This document shows positions 8,032 to 14,885 of a stretch of 64,000 nt of DNA, piece after piece. Under the pieces are notes generated by a model. The model saw only the letters and a list, made by a program, of their open reading frames with translations. It was not told the origin of the DNA and ran no database searches. This DNA comes from an uncultured Ruminococcus sp. (lineage in GTDB: Bacteria; Bacillota; Clostridia; Oscillospirales; Ruminococcaceae). Within the stretch, counting starts at the first letter, position 1. Each line of letters starts with the position of its first letter. The stretch lies in assembly GCA_902788785.1 (NCBI GenBank), contig CADALT010000004.1, positions 58,719-122,718 of the forward strand. Direction: 5' to 3'. The position numbers and the translations under genes are program-made.

Positions 8032-8973
8032 ATGACACTTCAACAGATAAGCTATGCGCTGACCATTTCCGAATGCGGTTCGATGAACAGAGCCGCCGAA
8101 AAACTGGGCATATCCCAGCCCACGCTCACCAGTGCGGTGAGGGAGCTTGAAAAAGAACTTGGGCTTAGCATTTTTCTGCGTACCCACAAGGGCGCTGTAC
8201 CCTCTGCCGAGGGGCTGGAGTTTTTGCAGAGCGCAGGTCAGCTTTTCAGACAGTACGAGCTGATGCAGGAAAAATTTATCCATAAAGAAAAAAAGCGCCG
8301 CTTCGGTGTATCGACCCAGCATTACTCCTTTGCAGTCAGCGCATTTATTCAGACGGTCAAGCAGTTCGGCACGCTGGAATTTGAGTTTGCAGTGCGTGAG
8401 ACTGAAACACTGAACATAATCCGTGATGTGGCATCTCTGCGCAGCGAGATAGGCGTGCTGTATATCTCTAACTACAACCGCAAGCCTATAGAAAAGCATC
8501 TGGAAGAAAATGAGCTCACCTTTACCGAGCTTGTGCGCTGCAAGGCTTATGTGTATCTTTGGAAAGGTCATCCGCTTGCCAATGAGACTTCCATCAGTCT
8601 TGAACAGCTTGAGCCTTATCCCTGCCTGTCTTTCGAGCAAAACGGCAAGGACGGTTATCTTTATGCCGAGGAGATACTCAGCGAGAACATCTACCCACGT
8701 ATGATAAAAGCCACCGACCGTGCCGCTATGGGTGAGATGATGCGTGAGCTCAACGGCTATACACTCTGCTCGGGGATACTTTGTGAAGAGCTGGGCGGCA
8801 ATGAATATACGGTCGTGCCTTTCCGAGAGGACACCGACAATCCCAACAGCATAATGGAGATAGGATATATCCGTAAAAAGCACGGCGTTCTCAGCGAGAT
8901 AGGTCAGACCTATATCACCGAGCTGAAAAAAAGCCTTGCTATCAATGCAGGTGAGCAAAGCTTTGGCGGATAA
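8032..8973 (+). CDS. LysR-family transcriptional regulator
   Basis: 313-residue regulator. Residues 1-60 form the winged HTH (ALTISECGSMNRAAEKLGISQPTLTSAVRELEKELG) and the rest is a LysR substrate-binding domain. The start at 8032 (MTLQQISYA) gives the canonical LysR N-terminus and follows a GGGGTAGGAAA site; an upstream start at 7960 would place translation before the promoter. It is divergent from the NMT1-type importer operon, its most likely target, and the gap contains repeated GATAACG dyads. The co-inducer is presumably related to the imported substrate. Confidence 0.9.
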   Translation: MTLQQISYALTISECGSMNRAAEKLGISQPTLTSAVRELEKELGLSIFLRTHKGAVPSAEGLEFLQSAGQLFRQYELMQEKFIHKEKKRRFGVSTQHYSFAVSAFIQTVKQFGTLEFEFAVRETETLNIIRDVASLRSEIGVLYISNYNRKPIEKHLEENELTFTELVRCKAYVYLWKGHPLANETSISLEQLEPYPCLSFEQNGKDGYLYAEEILSENIYPRMIKATDRAAMGEMMRELNGYTLCSGILCEELGGNEYTVVPFREDTDNPNSIMEIGYIRKKHGVLSEIGQTYITELKKSLAINAGEQSFGG

Positions 8974-9015
8974 TGTCAGCGATACATTTTATATATCAAA
9001 AAAAACACCGCATCG

Positions 9016-9029
9016 GCAGCATATGCTGC
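9016..9029. terminator. Short palindrome between LysR and the tRNA array
   Basis: GCAGCATATGCTGC is a perfect 14-base palindrome just after a poly-A run downstream of the LysR gene; it could help end LysR or tRNA-array transcripts, which converge here. No strong U tail. Confidence 0.3.
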
Positions 9030-9063
9030 ACAACGGAGCGCTCTTAATATGTTAGATCATAAG

Positions 9064-9134
9064 CAGGAGAGCACAGAATTGAACTGTGATCTGCGGTTTT
9101 GGGGACCGTTATTCTACCATTAAACTACACTCCT
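9064..9134 (-). tRNA. tRNA-Trp(CCA), atypical, with C33
   Basis: Folds as a 71-base cloverleaf: acceptor AGGAGTG / CTCTCCT with one U-U mismatch, D stem GTTT / GAAT, anticodon arm ACGGT-CCCCAAA-ACCGC with an A-C closing mismatch, T arm CACAG-TTCAATT-CTGTG. Anticodon CCA reads UGG. Position 33, U in nearly all elongator tRNAs, is C. The 3' CCA is not encoded. Last gene of the array. Confidence 0.75.
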
Positions 9135-9139
9135 GTATA

Positions 9140-9210
9140 TTCCCGTTGAGAGGCTCGAACTCCCATTCTCGGTGTCAAAGGCCGATGTCCTACCGTTAGA
9201 CGAAACGGAA
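9140..9210 (-). tRNA. tRNA-Gln(TTG)
   Basis: 71-base cloverleaf with acceptor TTCCGTT / AACGGGA, anticodon loop CTTTGAC (anticodon TTG, normal U33) and T loop TTCGAGC. The anticodon stem has a C-A mismatch next to the loop. The body resembles tRNA-Glu in its D arm (GTCT ... GGAC). No encoded CCA. Only 5 bases separate it from the tRNA-Trp gene. Confidence 0.8.
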
Positions 9211-9257
9211 TAATACGTTATCCTTACAGCAAAAGCATATAAGTGTCCACAGTTAAG

Positions 9258-9330
9258 TGCCTCCGACAAGGATCGAACTTGTGACGCTATGCTCTTCGGG
9301 CATACGCTCTACCAACTGAGCTACAGAGGC
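9258..9330 (-). tRNA. tRNA-Phe(GAA)-like, with C33
   Basis: 73-base cloverleaf: acceptor GCCTCTG / CGGAGGC, D arm GCTC-AGTTGGTA-GAGC, anticodon arm TATGC-CCGAAGA-GCATA, T arm ACAAG-TTCGATC-CTTGT. With five-base-pair stem geometry the anticodon is GAA, but position 33 is C and position 37 is G, unlike normal bacterial tRNA-Phe. Isotype assignment is therefore less secure than the fold. CCA not encoded. Confidence 0.65.
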
Positions 9331-9332
9331 AT

Positions 9333-9355
9333 AAACTAAACCTGCCGTTTAGTTT
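9333..9355. repeat. Inverted repeat between tRNA-Cys and tRNA-Phe
   Basis: AAACTAAAC and GTTTAGTTT separated by 5 bases fill the 27-base spacer between the two tRNA genes; likely a processing or pausing hairpin in the array transcript. Confidence 0.5.
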
Positions 9356-9357
9356 TA

Positions 9358-9428
9358 AGGCTGTGACAGGATTTGAACCTGCGGTGACGGAGTTGCAGTC
9401 CGCTGCCTTTCCGCTTGGCTACACAGCC
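9358..9428 (-). tRNA. tRNA-Cys(GCA)
   Basis: 71-base cloverleaf with perfect acceptor GGCTGTG / CACAGCC, anticodon arm GCGGA-CTGCAAC-TCCGT (anticodon GCA, normal U33), T loop TTCAAAT and discriminator U73 as expected for Cys. CCA not encoded. This is the most canonical member of the array. Confidence 0.9.
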
Positions 9429-9432
9429 GATA

Positions 9433-9503
9433 TTTCCGCTGAGAGAGTTGAACTCCCGTTTTCGGAGTCAGGATCCGATGTCCTGCCACTAGACGAAGCG
9501 GAA
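9433..9503 (-). tRNA. tRNA-Gln(CTG), with C33
   Basis: 71-base cloverleaf: acceptor TTCCGCT / AGCGGAA, anticodon arm TCGGA-TCCTGAC-TCCGA, T loop TTCAACT. Anticodon CTG reads CAG; positions 32-33 are U-C where C-U is usual, so U33 is missing. CCA not encoded. First gene of the array, 4 bases from tRNA-Cys. Confidence 0.75.
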
Positions 9504-9525
9504 GTATCCGGAGATCATCCGGACA

Positions 9526-9756
9526 TTATTCAACGACGAGTATCTCGTCAATGGTGACGTTAAGGATATACGCAAGTATCACCAGATTGTCGATGGACGG
9601 CATGGCGTCGCCTCGCATCCATTTGAATATGGACTGCGGTGTGTTGAAACCGCATTTATTCTGAATATCTGAGACCTTCAGACCATTCGCTTTTATCAGC
9701 GCTTTTATATTGGCACCCGTAGCTGCCATGTTGACCATAGGTATCCCCGAAGACAT
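9526..9756 (-). CDS. Small XRE-family HTH regulator
   Basis: 76-residue Cro/CI-type DNA-binding protein: the helix-turn-helix lies in VSDIQNKCGFNTPQSIFKW (about 27-45), followed by the LAYILNVTIDEILV packing helix typical of the family. The start ATG at 9756 (MSSGIPM) follows an AAGGTGG site. It ends 23 bases before the tRNA array and lies downstream of a small ORF and a hairpin terminator under one strong promoter, so read-through at that hairpin may set its level. No target is evident. Confidence 0.8.
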   Translation of the reverse strand: MSSGIPMVNMAATGANIKALIKANGLKVSDIQNKCGFNTPQSIFKWMRGDAMPSIDNLVILAYILNVTIDEILVVE

Positions 9757-9775
9757 AAAAATACCACCTTTCGAT

Positions 9776-9822
9776 AGAAATAAAAAGACCGTCTGTACGC
9801 ATTGCACTGCATACAGACGGTC
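9776..9822 (-). terminator. Strong hairpin between the 42-codon ORF and the XRE gene
   Basis: GACCGTCTGTA / TACAGACGGTC (11 perfect pairs, 14-base loop) followed on the minus strand by TTTTTATTT. It lies downstream of the small ORF and just upstream of the XRE gene, which has no other visible promoter. Confidence 0.75.
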
Positions 9823-9852
9823 ATCGTTCTATCAAAAAGCGGTCAATGAACC

Positions 9853-9981
9853 CTATCTGCGAACCAAACGATCACCGGTGTTATCATGCAGCACAAATAA
9901 ACTCTCGTTTTGCTGGACAAAACAAAAGCCAAATGTAAAGCACCACTGGTAACCATTAAAGCTGTGTCTGATAGTGTTCAT
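9853..9981 (-). CDS. Hypothetical 42-residue protein
   Basis: A short frame beginning MNTIRHSFNGYQWCF and ending RLVRR, rich in aromatic residues with two Cys. It has a GGGTGAG ribosome binding site at suitable spacing, a near-perfect promoter 58 bases upstream and a strong terminator 31 bases downstream, which together suggest a real transcript. No family is recognised. It could also be a leader peptide or the transcript could act as a small RNA. Confidence 0.45.
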   Translation of the reverse strand: MNTIRHSFNGYQWCFTFGFCFVQQNESLFVLHDNTGDRLVRR

Positions 9982-10038
9982 TTTTCTCACCCTTTCTTAA
10001 AAACTTGATTTTTATTCGTCATTTGCTTGACTGAACAC

Positions 10039-10067
10039 AGTATAGCACAGTTTGTGTACGATGTCAA
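10039..10067 (-). promoter_or_regulatory. Sigma-A promoter for the 42-codon ORF and XRE gene
   Basis: On the minus strand TTGACA (10062-10067), a 17-base spacer and TATACT (10039-10044): one mismatch from consensus. Confidence 0.85.
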
Positions 10068-10096
10068 GTAGCTTTGTGGGCTAGTATATGTCAGGG

Positions 10097-10165
10097 AAAA
10101 TGCTCCCTTTAGTCGGATAATACGCAGCTTTTTACTGCTTTATCCGACATACGGGGAGCATTTTT
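10097..10165. terminator. Long nested hairpin terminator
   Basis: Three nested arms: AAAATGCTCCC / GGGAGCATTTT outside, GTCGGATA / TATCCGAC inside, GCAG / CTGC at the tip. The outer flanks supply T runs in both directions. It ends the minus-strand repeat-protein gene and insulates the downstream small transcript. Confidence 0.75.
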
Positions 10166-10195
10166 ACTGGTTTATACCATTACCCATTTATTCGC

Positions 10196-11800
10196 TTAAC
10201 GATAAACTGCCTCGATAGTTATATCAGCATCGGGATCAAGATCATATGCAAGCTTTACTGCTGCAACAGCCTCATCAACTGTTTTGGCAATATTTTCATA
10301 ACCATTGATCTTCCAGCCGGCTAAGCTGAGATCTTCAAAACCCTGAGGAGTGTTGGATATTATCATTTCAACACTGCCGTCTTCAAAATCGTCATCGTCA
10401 AAGCCGTAAGCGATAGGCTGGAATTCAGCTTTTACTGTAACTCCGCTATTAGGCATCAGGAAAGTTGCGATGTCGTTTTTGCTGGTCTTTACGACCTTGT
10501 TATTCTCATCCAATACTGTTATCTTCTTTACCTCGTAGCCCTTTTTGGCATTCATACGCAGTATAACAGTGTCATTTGTATTTGCAGTACCGAAAACTGC
10601 CGAACCTGCAGCCACTCTCTCTATAGATACTCTGCCGTTACCGTCTGTAACGATATCTATGGTGTGAGCTTTGTTTTCTACAGCTGTTTTTGAAACCTTA
10701 TTTGCAGACTTCTTTGTGCTGACTGCCTTGGATACGCTGACAACAGGCTTTACCTCGGTATACTCCTTCTCAAACTCTGCACTGATGGTTACATCGCTTT
10801 CGGGCATTGTGATGTATATCTGGTCATCGCATCCCGAGAACAGAACATTTCCATCTGCATCTTTTACTGTCAGTTTTGTGAGATCGTATCCTGATTCCTC
10901 TGCTACGTGTATCCTTACAAAGTCTCCGCCGTTTGCCTGACCATAAGGCAGTGTGCCGAGGGCAAATCTCTCAACAGCTATCCTGCCGTGACCGTCTGTA
11001 ATTGTGTTCAGGTTGTAAACAGCCTTCTGTGCAGTTTCTTCAACAACTGGAGTTTCTTCTGCGACGGGAGTTTCCTCAACGCTTTCAGCCGCTGTTTCGG
11101 AGAATACAGGAACTATAGATACGTCATATGTGGGCATTACAAATCTTACAGTGTTCTCACCGTTCTCAAACCAGCTGACTTCATCTCCTGTAGAATCTTT
11201 TATCTCAAGGCTGCTCAGAGCAAAACCATCATTAGGATAAAGCTTTACATCAACATACTTGCCGCCGAGAGACTCATCTATCTCGTTATCGCTGTCTTCA
11301 CCGAATACCTCGATATAACCATTCTCAGGGTCTTCATAGTCAAGATCATAGCTTACTGCTTTAAATTCAGCCACTATAGTTACATCACTCTCGGGCATTT
11401 TGAAACTGTATTTTTCCACATCGTCTGAGAATATCACATTGTTGTCTGCATCATAAGCAGTTACATTGCTTACCTGATAACCTCTCTCAGCATGGATATA
11501 TACCATCACACTATCCCCGCTCTTAGCCTTGCCATAAGGTGTTGAGTTCTGATCGTAGGTCTTTTCTGTAGTTATAGTACCGTTTCCGTTTGTAACTGTA
11601 TTTATAGAGTATACAGTATCTTGTGCGTTTTCATTGACCTGCTCGAAATCATCAGCGGAAAAATCGTTGAGAGTTTCTGCATTTGCTTTGATCGTAGCGC
11701 TGTCAATAAAGCTTTCAATAGGATTGATAGGTGCCTTGCTTGAAGCTACCAGCACCGCAGCTGTAGCGATCAGCGAATTTTTTAAAATACGTTCTTTCAT
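10196..11800 (-). CDS. Secreted protein with InlB-type (divergent B) repeats
   Basis: 534 residues with an N-terminal hydrophobic export segment (about 8-22). At least three repeats of about 80-90 residues follow, each beginning YSINTVTNGNGTI-like (about 65, 265, 390), continuing with a GYQVSNVTAYDADNNVI-like strand pair, and ending MPESDVTIVAEF. This is the divergent InlB B-repeat pattern, a beta-rich stalk used in surface proteins. No dockerin, LPXTG or S-layer motif is seen, so anchoring is unknown. It has a strong promoter about 260 bases upstream. Confidence 0.8.
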   Translation of the reverse strand: MKERILKNSLIATAAVLVASSKAPINPIESFIDSATIKANAETLNDFSADDFEQVNENAQDTVYSINTVTNGNGTITTEKTYDQNSTPYGKAKSGDSVMVYIHAERGYQVSNVTAYDADNNVIFSDDVEKYSFKMPESDVTIVAEFKAVSYDLDYEDPENGYIEVFGEDSDNEIDESLGGKYVDVKLYPNDGFALSSLEIKDSTGDEVSWFENGENTVRFVMPTYDVSIVPVFSETAAESVEETPVAEETPVVEETAQKAVYNLNTITDGHGRIAVERFALGTLPYGQANGGDFVRIHVAEESGYDLTKLTVKDADGNVLFSGCDDQIYITMPESDVTISAEFEKEYTEVKPVVSVSKAVSTKKSANKVSKTAVENKAHTIDIVTDGNGRVSIERVAAGSAVFGTANTNDTVILRMNAKKGYEVKKITVLDENNKVVKTSKNDIATFLMPNSGVTVKAEFQPIAYGFDDDDFEDGSVEMIISNTPQGFEDLSLAGWKINGYENIAKTVDEAVAAVKLAYDLDPDADITIEAVYR

Positions 11801-12067
11801 AATTATGTTTCCTCCTCTTTTTCAATACAACAGGCAAGATACTTCTTTCCCTCCATAAAGCACCTCACATTCTGTGGTTATCTGTAACCGGATCGTTCGG
11901 TATATCATAATGCGGCACTGACCATAAAGTATAGATCCCGACATAGTGCCGAAAAAAATCTTCTGCCGCTCAATGAAAATGATGCCCCAATGATCATTTG
12001 CTTAAAAAGCAATACAAATTCTCCGTTACAAATAAATGTGTAAATAATTTAATTATTTAACGGGTCT
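11801..12067 (-). promoter_or_regulatory. Long 5' leader of the InlB-repeat gene
   Basis: About 260 transcribed bases precede the start codon. On the minus strand it contains paired arms CGGCACT / AGTGCCG about 40 bases apart, CCG / CGG and GGTTA / TAACC hairpins, and an AGGAGG site close to the ATG. The length and hairpins suggest post-transcriptional control; no known riboswitch class is recognised. Confidence 0.35.
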
Positions 12068-12096
12068 ATTATACCATCTCGGACTTTTTATGTCAA
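12068..12096 (-). promoter_or_regulatory. Consensus sigma-A promoter of the InlB-repeat gene
   Basis: TTGACA (12091-12096), 17-base spacer, TATAAT (12068-12073) on the minus strand. Both hexamers are perfect. Confidence 0.88.
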
Positions 12097-12339
12097 GGTT
12101 TCCCAAATAATTCATAAAAATATATTATATTTTATAAAATAATTGATTTTTTAATTAACTGATTTTTGTTATTTAACTACATACAACTTTTAATTGTTCG
12201 ACAGTACAAATTTAATAGATTTGATAGGCGAAAATGGCTGCATTATAAGCAAATTACACTATATAAAGTATAAGACAATAAAAAATTTAGTTATCTTTGA
12301 TCTGTACATAAAGCAAAAAAATCTAAAATTGGATAGTGC
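12097..12339. other. AT-rich gap upstream of the broken reductase
   Basis: Very AT-rich sequence with no coding frame or clear RNA element. It ends abruptly where aldo/keto reductase coding sequence begins in mid-domain, so it probably contains the breakpoint of a deletion. Confidence 0.5.
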
Positions 12340-12909
12340 GTAAAGGCTCGGCACCGACTATATTGATCTGGTACTGCTGCACCAGCAGTTTGGCGATTAT
12401 CTTGGTGCCTGGAAGGACATGGAGAAGGCTGTAAAGGCAGGCAAGGTGAAGTCGATCGGCATAAGCAACTTTGAGAGCGAACGCCTTGAGGAACTGTGCG
12501 AAGCTGCTACGATCAAGCCGTCTGTATTGCAGGTCGAATGCCACCCCTACTATCAGCAGAATGCCCTAAAAAACGTATCGCAAAATACGGTACTGTCATT
12601 GAGAGCTGGTATCCTATCGGTCACGGCGACAAGGGACTGATCGGTGAAGCAGTGTTCACAAGACTTGCTGAAAAATACGGCAAAAGCAATGTGCAGATAA
12701 TACTGCGCTGGCACATTCAGGAAGGCACTGTCGTGTTTCCGAGAACTACAGATCCTCAGCACATGAAAGACAATTTTGATATTTTTGATTTTGAACTTAC
12801 CGCCGATGAAATGGCTGAGATAAGAGCGCTGGACTGCGGAAAGCGTTTCTTCAATATGACACTTGCAGAGCAGGAAAAGAACCTCGGTGCCTGGCATCCC
12901 GCAGACTGA
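12340..12909 (+). pseudogene. Aldo/keto reductase remnant
   Basis: The frame begins inside the family at GTDYIDLVLLHQ, so roughly 100 N-terminal residues including the catalytic Asp/Tyr region are absent. AKR sequence then continues (VKSIGISNFESERLEEL, VLQVECHPYYQQNAL) until an A6 run at about 12571. One extra A there would restore KKRIAKYGTVIESWYPIGHGDKG and the C-terminal part through AVFTRLAEKYGKSNVQIILRW. It is thus both 5'-deleted and frameshifted by a single base, although the homopolymer shift could be a sequencing error. It is the remnant first gene of the cluster that follows. Confidence 0.85.
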
Positions 12910-12921
12910 GGATGTGATAAT

Positions 12922-13290
12922 ATGACCGACAAGGAACAGATAATACACCTCTATCGGGAGATGTATGATGCCATGGTCAGCAAGGACAGGGAAGTGCTTG
13001 AACGTGTCCACGATGACAGCTTCGTGCTTGTCCATATGACAGGTATGCGCCAGCCGAAAGAGGTCTATATCGCCTCGATCATGGACGGAACGCTTAATTA
13101 TTATTCTGCCGAACATGAGGATATGCAGGTGGATGTCAGGGGCGATACTGCCGTGCTTGTGGGTAAAAGCCGTGTGAATGCTGCGGTGTTCGGCGGCGGA
13201 AAGCATACCTGGAGATTGCAGCTGCGTTTTCAGCTGATAAAGAAGAACTATGGCTGGCGCTTTACTCTGGCGAGCGCTGCAACATACTGA
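12922..13290 (+). CDS. SnoaL/NTF2-like protein (DUF4440 type)
   Basis: 122-residue cone-fold protein. The N-terminal helices (EQIIHLYREMYDAMVSKDREVLERVHDDSF), a mid-region MTGMRQPKEVYI and the closing strands WRLQLRFQLIKKNYGWRFT fit small nuclear-transport-factor-2/SnoaL-like proteins, which bind or isomerise small molecules. The ligand is unknown. It starts 12 bases after the reductase remnant with a GAGGATG site and is followed closely by a sugar acetyltransferase, so the genes were probably one operon. Confidence 0.8.
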   Translation: MTDKEQIIHLYREMYDAMVSKDREVLERVHDDSFVLVHMTGMRQPKEVYIASIMDGTLNYYSAEHEDMQVDVRGDTAVLVGKSRVNAAVFGGGKHTWRLQLRFQLIKKNYGWRFTLASAATY

Positions 13291-13310
13291 ATTAAACAGG
13301 AGGATATCAT

Positions 13311-13895
13311 ATGGAGTACGAAAACGGCTATATATACGAGCTTATGGACCAAGGCGGTCCCACAAGAGTGACAGAACCTTATTTCAAAGAAGCGGTTGAC
13401 GAAATGATGCGTGCAAGAACATTGTGTGCAAAGGCAAATGCCGCTTTGCCTGATGACCCGTCATATGTCGGCTATCTTGAGGAGCTTTTCGGGCGCAAGC
13501 TCGACGATGTGCGTATACTCACGCCCTTTACTTGTGATTTCGGAAACCGTGTGACATTCGGAAAGGGCGTATTTATCAATCATTCGGCTATTCTTTCTGC
13601 GTCGGGCGGTATCGAATTTGAAGACGGAGTCATGGCTGCACCCGGACTGAGGATAGCAACGATCAACCATGATATGTACGACCGTCACACCACCTACACC
13701 TACGGAAAAGTCACGGTCAGGAAAAATGCATGGCTCGGTATGGGCTGTACGATCTGTCCCGGTGTGACCATCGGCAAGTATGCTGTTGTTGCGGCAGGCG
13801 CAGTCGTAACAAAGGACGTTCCCGACTATGCGGTAGTCGGCGGTGTTCCTGCAAAGGTCATCAAGATGCTTGATCCTGCGCAGATGAAAGACTAA
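13311..13895 (+). CDS. Maltose/galactoside-type O-acetyltransferase
   Basis: 194-residue left-handed beta-helix enzyme moving acetyl from acetyl-CoA to a sugar hydroxyl. It shows an N-terminal Mac-type helical region, the catalytic-His strand ATINHDMYDRHTTY (about 118-131) and hexapeptide turns (WLGMGCTICPGVTIGKYAVVAAG) ending in VVGGVPAKVI. Length matches LacA/NodL relatives. AGGAGGATATC ribosome binding site. Spacing of 20 bases from the previous gene and 15 to the next supports an operon. Confidence 0.9.
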   Translation: MEYENGYIYELMDQGGPTRVTEPYFKEAVDEMMRARTLCAKANAALPDDPSYVGYLEELFGRKLDDVRILTPFTCDFGNRVTFGKGVFINHSAILSASGGIEFEDGVMAAPGLRIATINHDMYDRHTTYTYGKVTVRKNAWLGMGCTICPGVTIGKYAVVAAGAVVTKDVPDYAVVGGVPAKVIKMLDPAQMKD

Positions 13896-13910
13896 GGCAG
13901 GAGGGATTGT

Positions 13911-14687
13911 ATGAAGCATAAAATAGCTGTTTTAGTATCGGTATTATTCATGGTGCTTACCATGACCGCCTGCGGCAGCGGTGAGCCTGCTTCTGCACCG
14001 AGTGTTGCGGATAAGGACAAGGCAGCCGTGCAGGAGAAACTGAATAAGACAGAAAGCAAGAGCGAAACCACTGCTGTGAAAGCGGATGAGAACTCCGCAG
14101 AGAGCGAAGCGGTCACCGAGGCTGTCACAGATACAGCTGATACCAAAACCGAGCCCGAAACTGACGGCACAAATATCCTTGTGGCGTATTTCTCCCGTGC
14201 GGACGAAAACTACAACGTCGGCACGATAGATAAGGGCAATACGCAGATAGTAGCCGAGTTCATCGCAAGTGAAGTCGGTGCGGACAGCTTCCATATCGAA
14301 ACAGTAACGCCTTATCCTGCTGACTATGACGAATGCTGTGATGTGGCAAAGCAGGAGCAGGCTGACAAGGCTCGTCCCGAAATTCAGGGCGGTGTCGAGA
14401 ATATGGAACAGTATGACATCGTGTTTCTGGGCTATCCCATCTGGTGGGGAGATATTCCTATGGCAGTGTACACTTTTATGGACACTTATGATCTTTCGGA
14501 CAAGGTAGTGATACCTTTCAACACCCACGAGGGCAGCGGAGAATCGGGAACATACTCGGCTATCGCAAACTATATTCCCGATGCGCAGGTGCTTGACGGT
14601 ATGCCAATACAGGGCAAGACCGCACAGGAATTTAACAGTGATACACAGCAGTCTGTACGTGAATGGCTTGACGGACTCGGTTTCTGA
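13911..14687 (+). CDS. Flavodoxin-domain lipoprotein
   Basis: 258 residues. A lipoprotein signal ends at TMTAC (Cys about 21), then an acidic, Ala/Ser/Glu-rich linker runs to about residue 83. The flavodoxin domain starts at NILVAYFSRADEN and has the YPIWWGDIPMAVYTFMD segment of the flavodoxin_4 group, in which the FMN phosphate loop departs from the classic TxTGNT. Membrane-tethered extracytoplasmic flavodoxins are common in Firmicutes with this neighbour set and probably serve a redox role; the partner is unknown. A hairpin terminator follows. Confidence 0.88.
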   Translation: MKHKIAVLVSVLFMVLTMTACGSGEPASAPSVADKDKAAVQEKLNKTESKSETTAVKADENSAESEAVTEAVTDTADTKTEPETDGTNILVAYFSRADENYNVGTIDKGNTQIVAEFIASEVGADSFHIETVTPYPADYDECCDVAKQEQADKARPEIQGGVENMEQYDIVFLGYPIWWGDIPMAVYTFMDTYDLSDKVVIPFNTHEGSGESGTYSAIANYIPDAQVLDGMPIQGKTAQEFNSDTQQSVREWLDGLGF

Positions 14688-14719
14688 CAAGAAAAGGACT
14701 TAGCGCATACATAAATTTT

Positions 14720-14762
14720 GCCCCGAAGCATTTCATTTAAAGTGCTCGGGGCATTGTTTTTT
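14720..14762 (+). terminator. Intrinsic terminator after the flavodoxin gene
   Basis: GCCCCGA-AGCA / TGCT-CGGGGC stem followed by ATTGTTTTTTC. Confidence 0.85.
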
Positions 14763-14795
14763 CGGCAGTGCTTAACTCTGAGGGGATATTTGCCC

Positions 14796-14824
14796 TTGAC
14801 TTCTATATTAAAATAATGTATAAT
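14796..14824 (+). promoter_or_regulatory. Sigma-A promoter of the rhodanese-ThiF gene
   Basis: TTGACT (14796-14801), 17-base spacer, TATAAT (14819-14824), about 60 bases upstream of the start codon. Confidence 0.85.
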
Positions 14825-14885
14825 AAAGCATAGTATCTTAATAGATTTACTATGCTTTATTTTTATGAAATAGTGGGGCGAAAAA

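Noticed and set aside
9064-9503. The tRNA cluster as mere pseudogenes.
   Set aside because: Acceptor and T stems are mostly fully paired in all five and anticodons are sensible, so neutral decay does not explain C33 in three of them.
11801-12067. Cyclic-di-GMP (GEMM) riboswitch in the leader of the InlB-repeat gene.
   Set aside because: The conserved GEMM core bases could not be found; only generic hairpins are visible.
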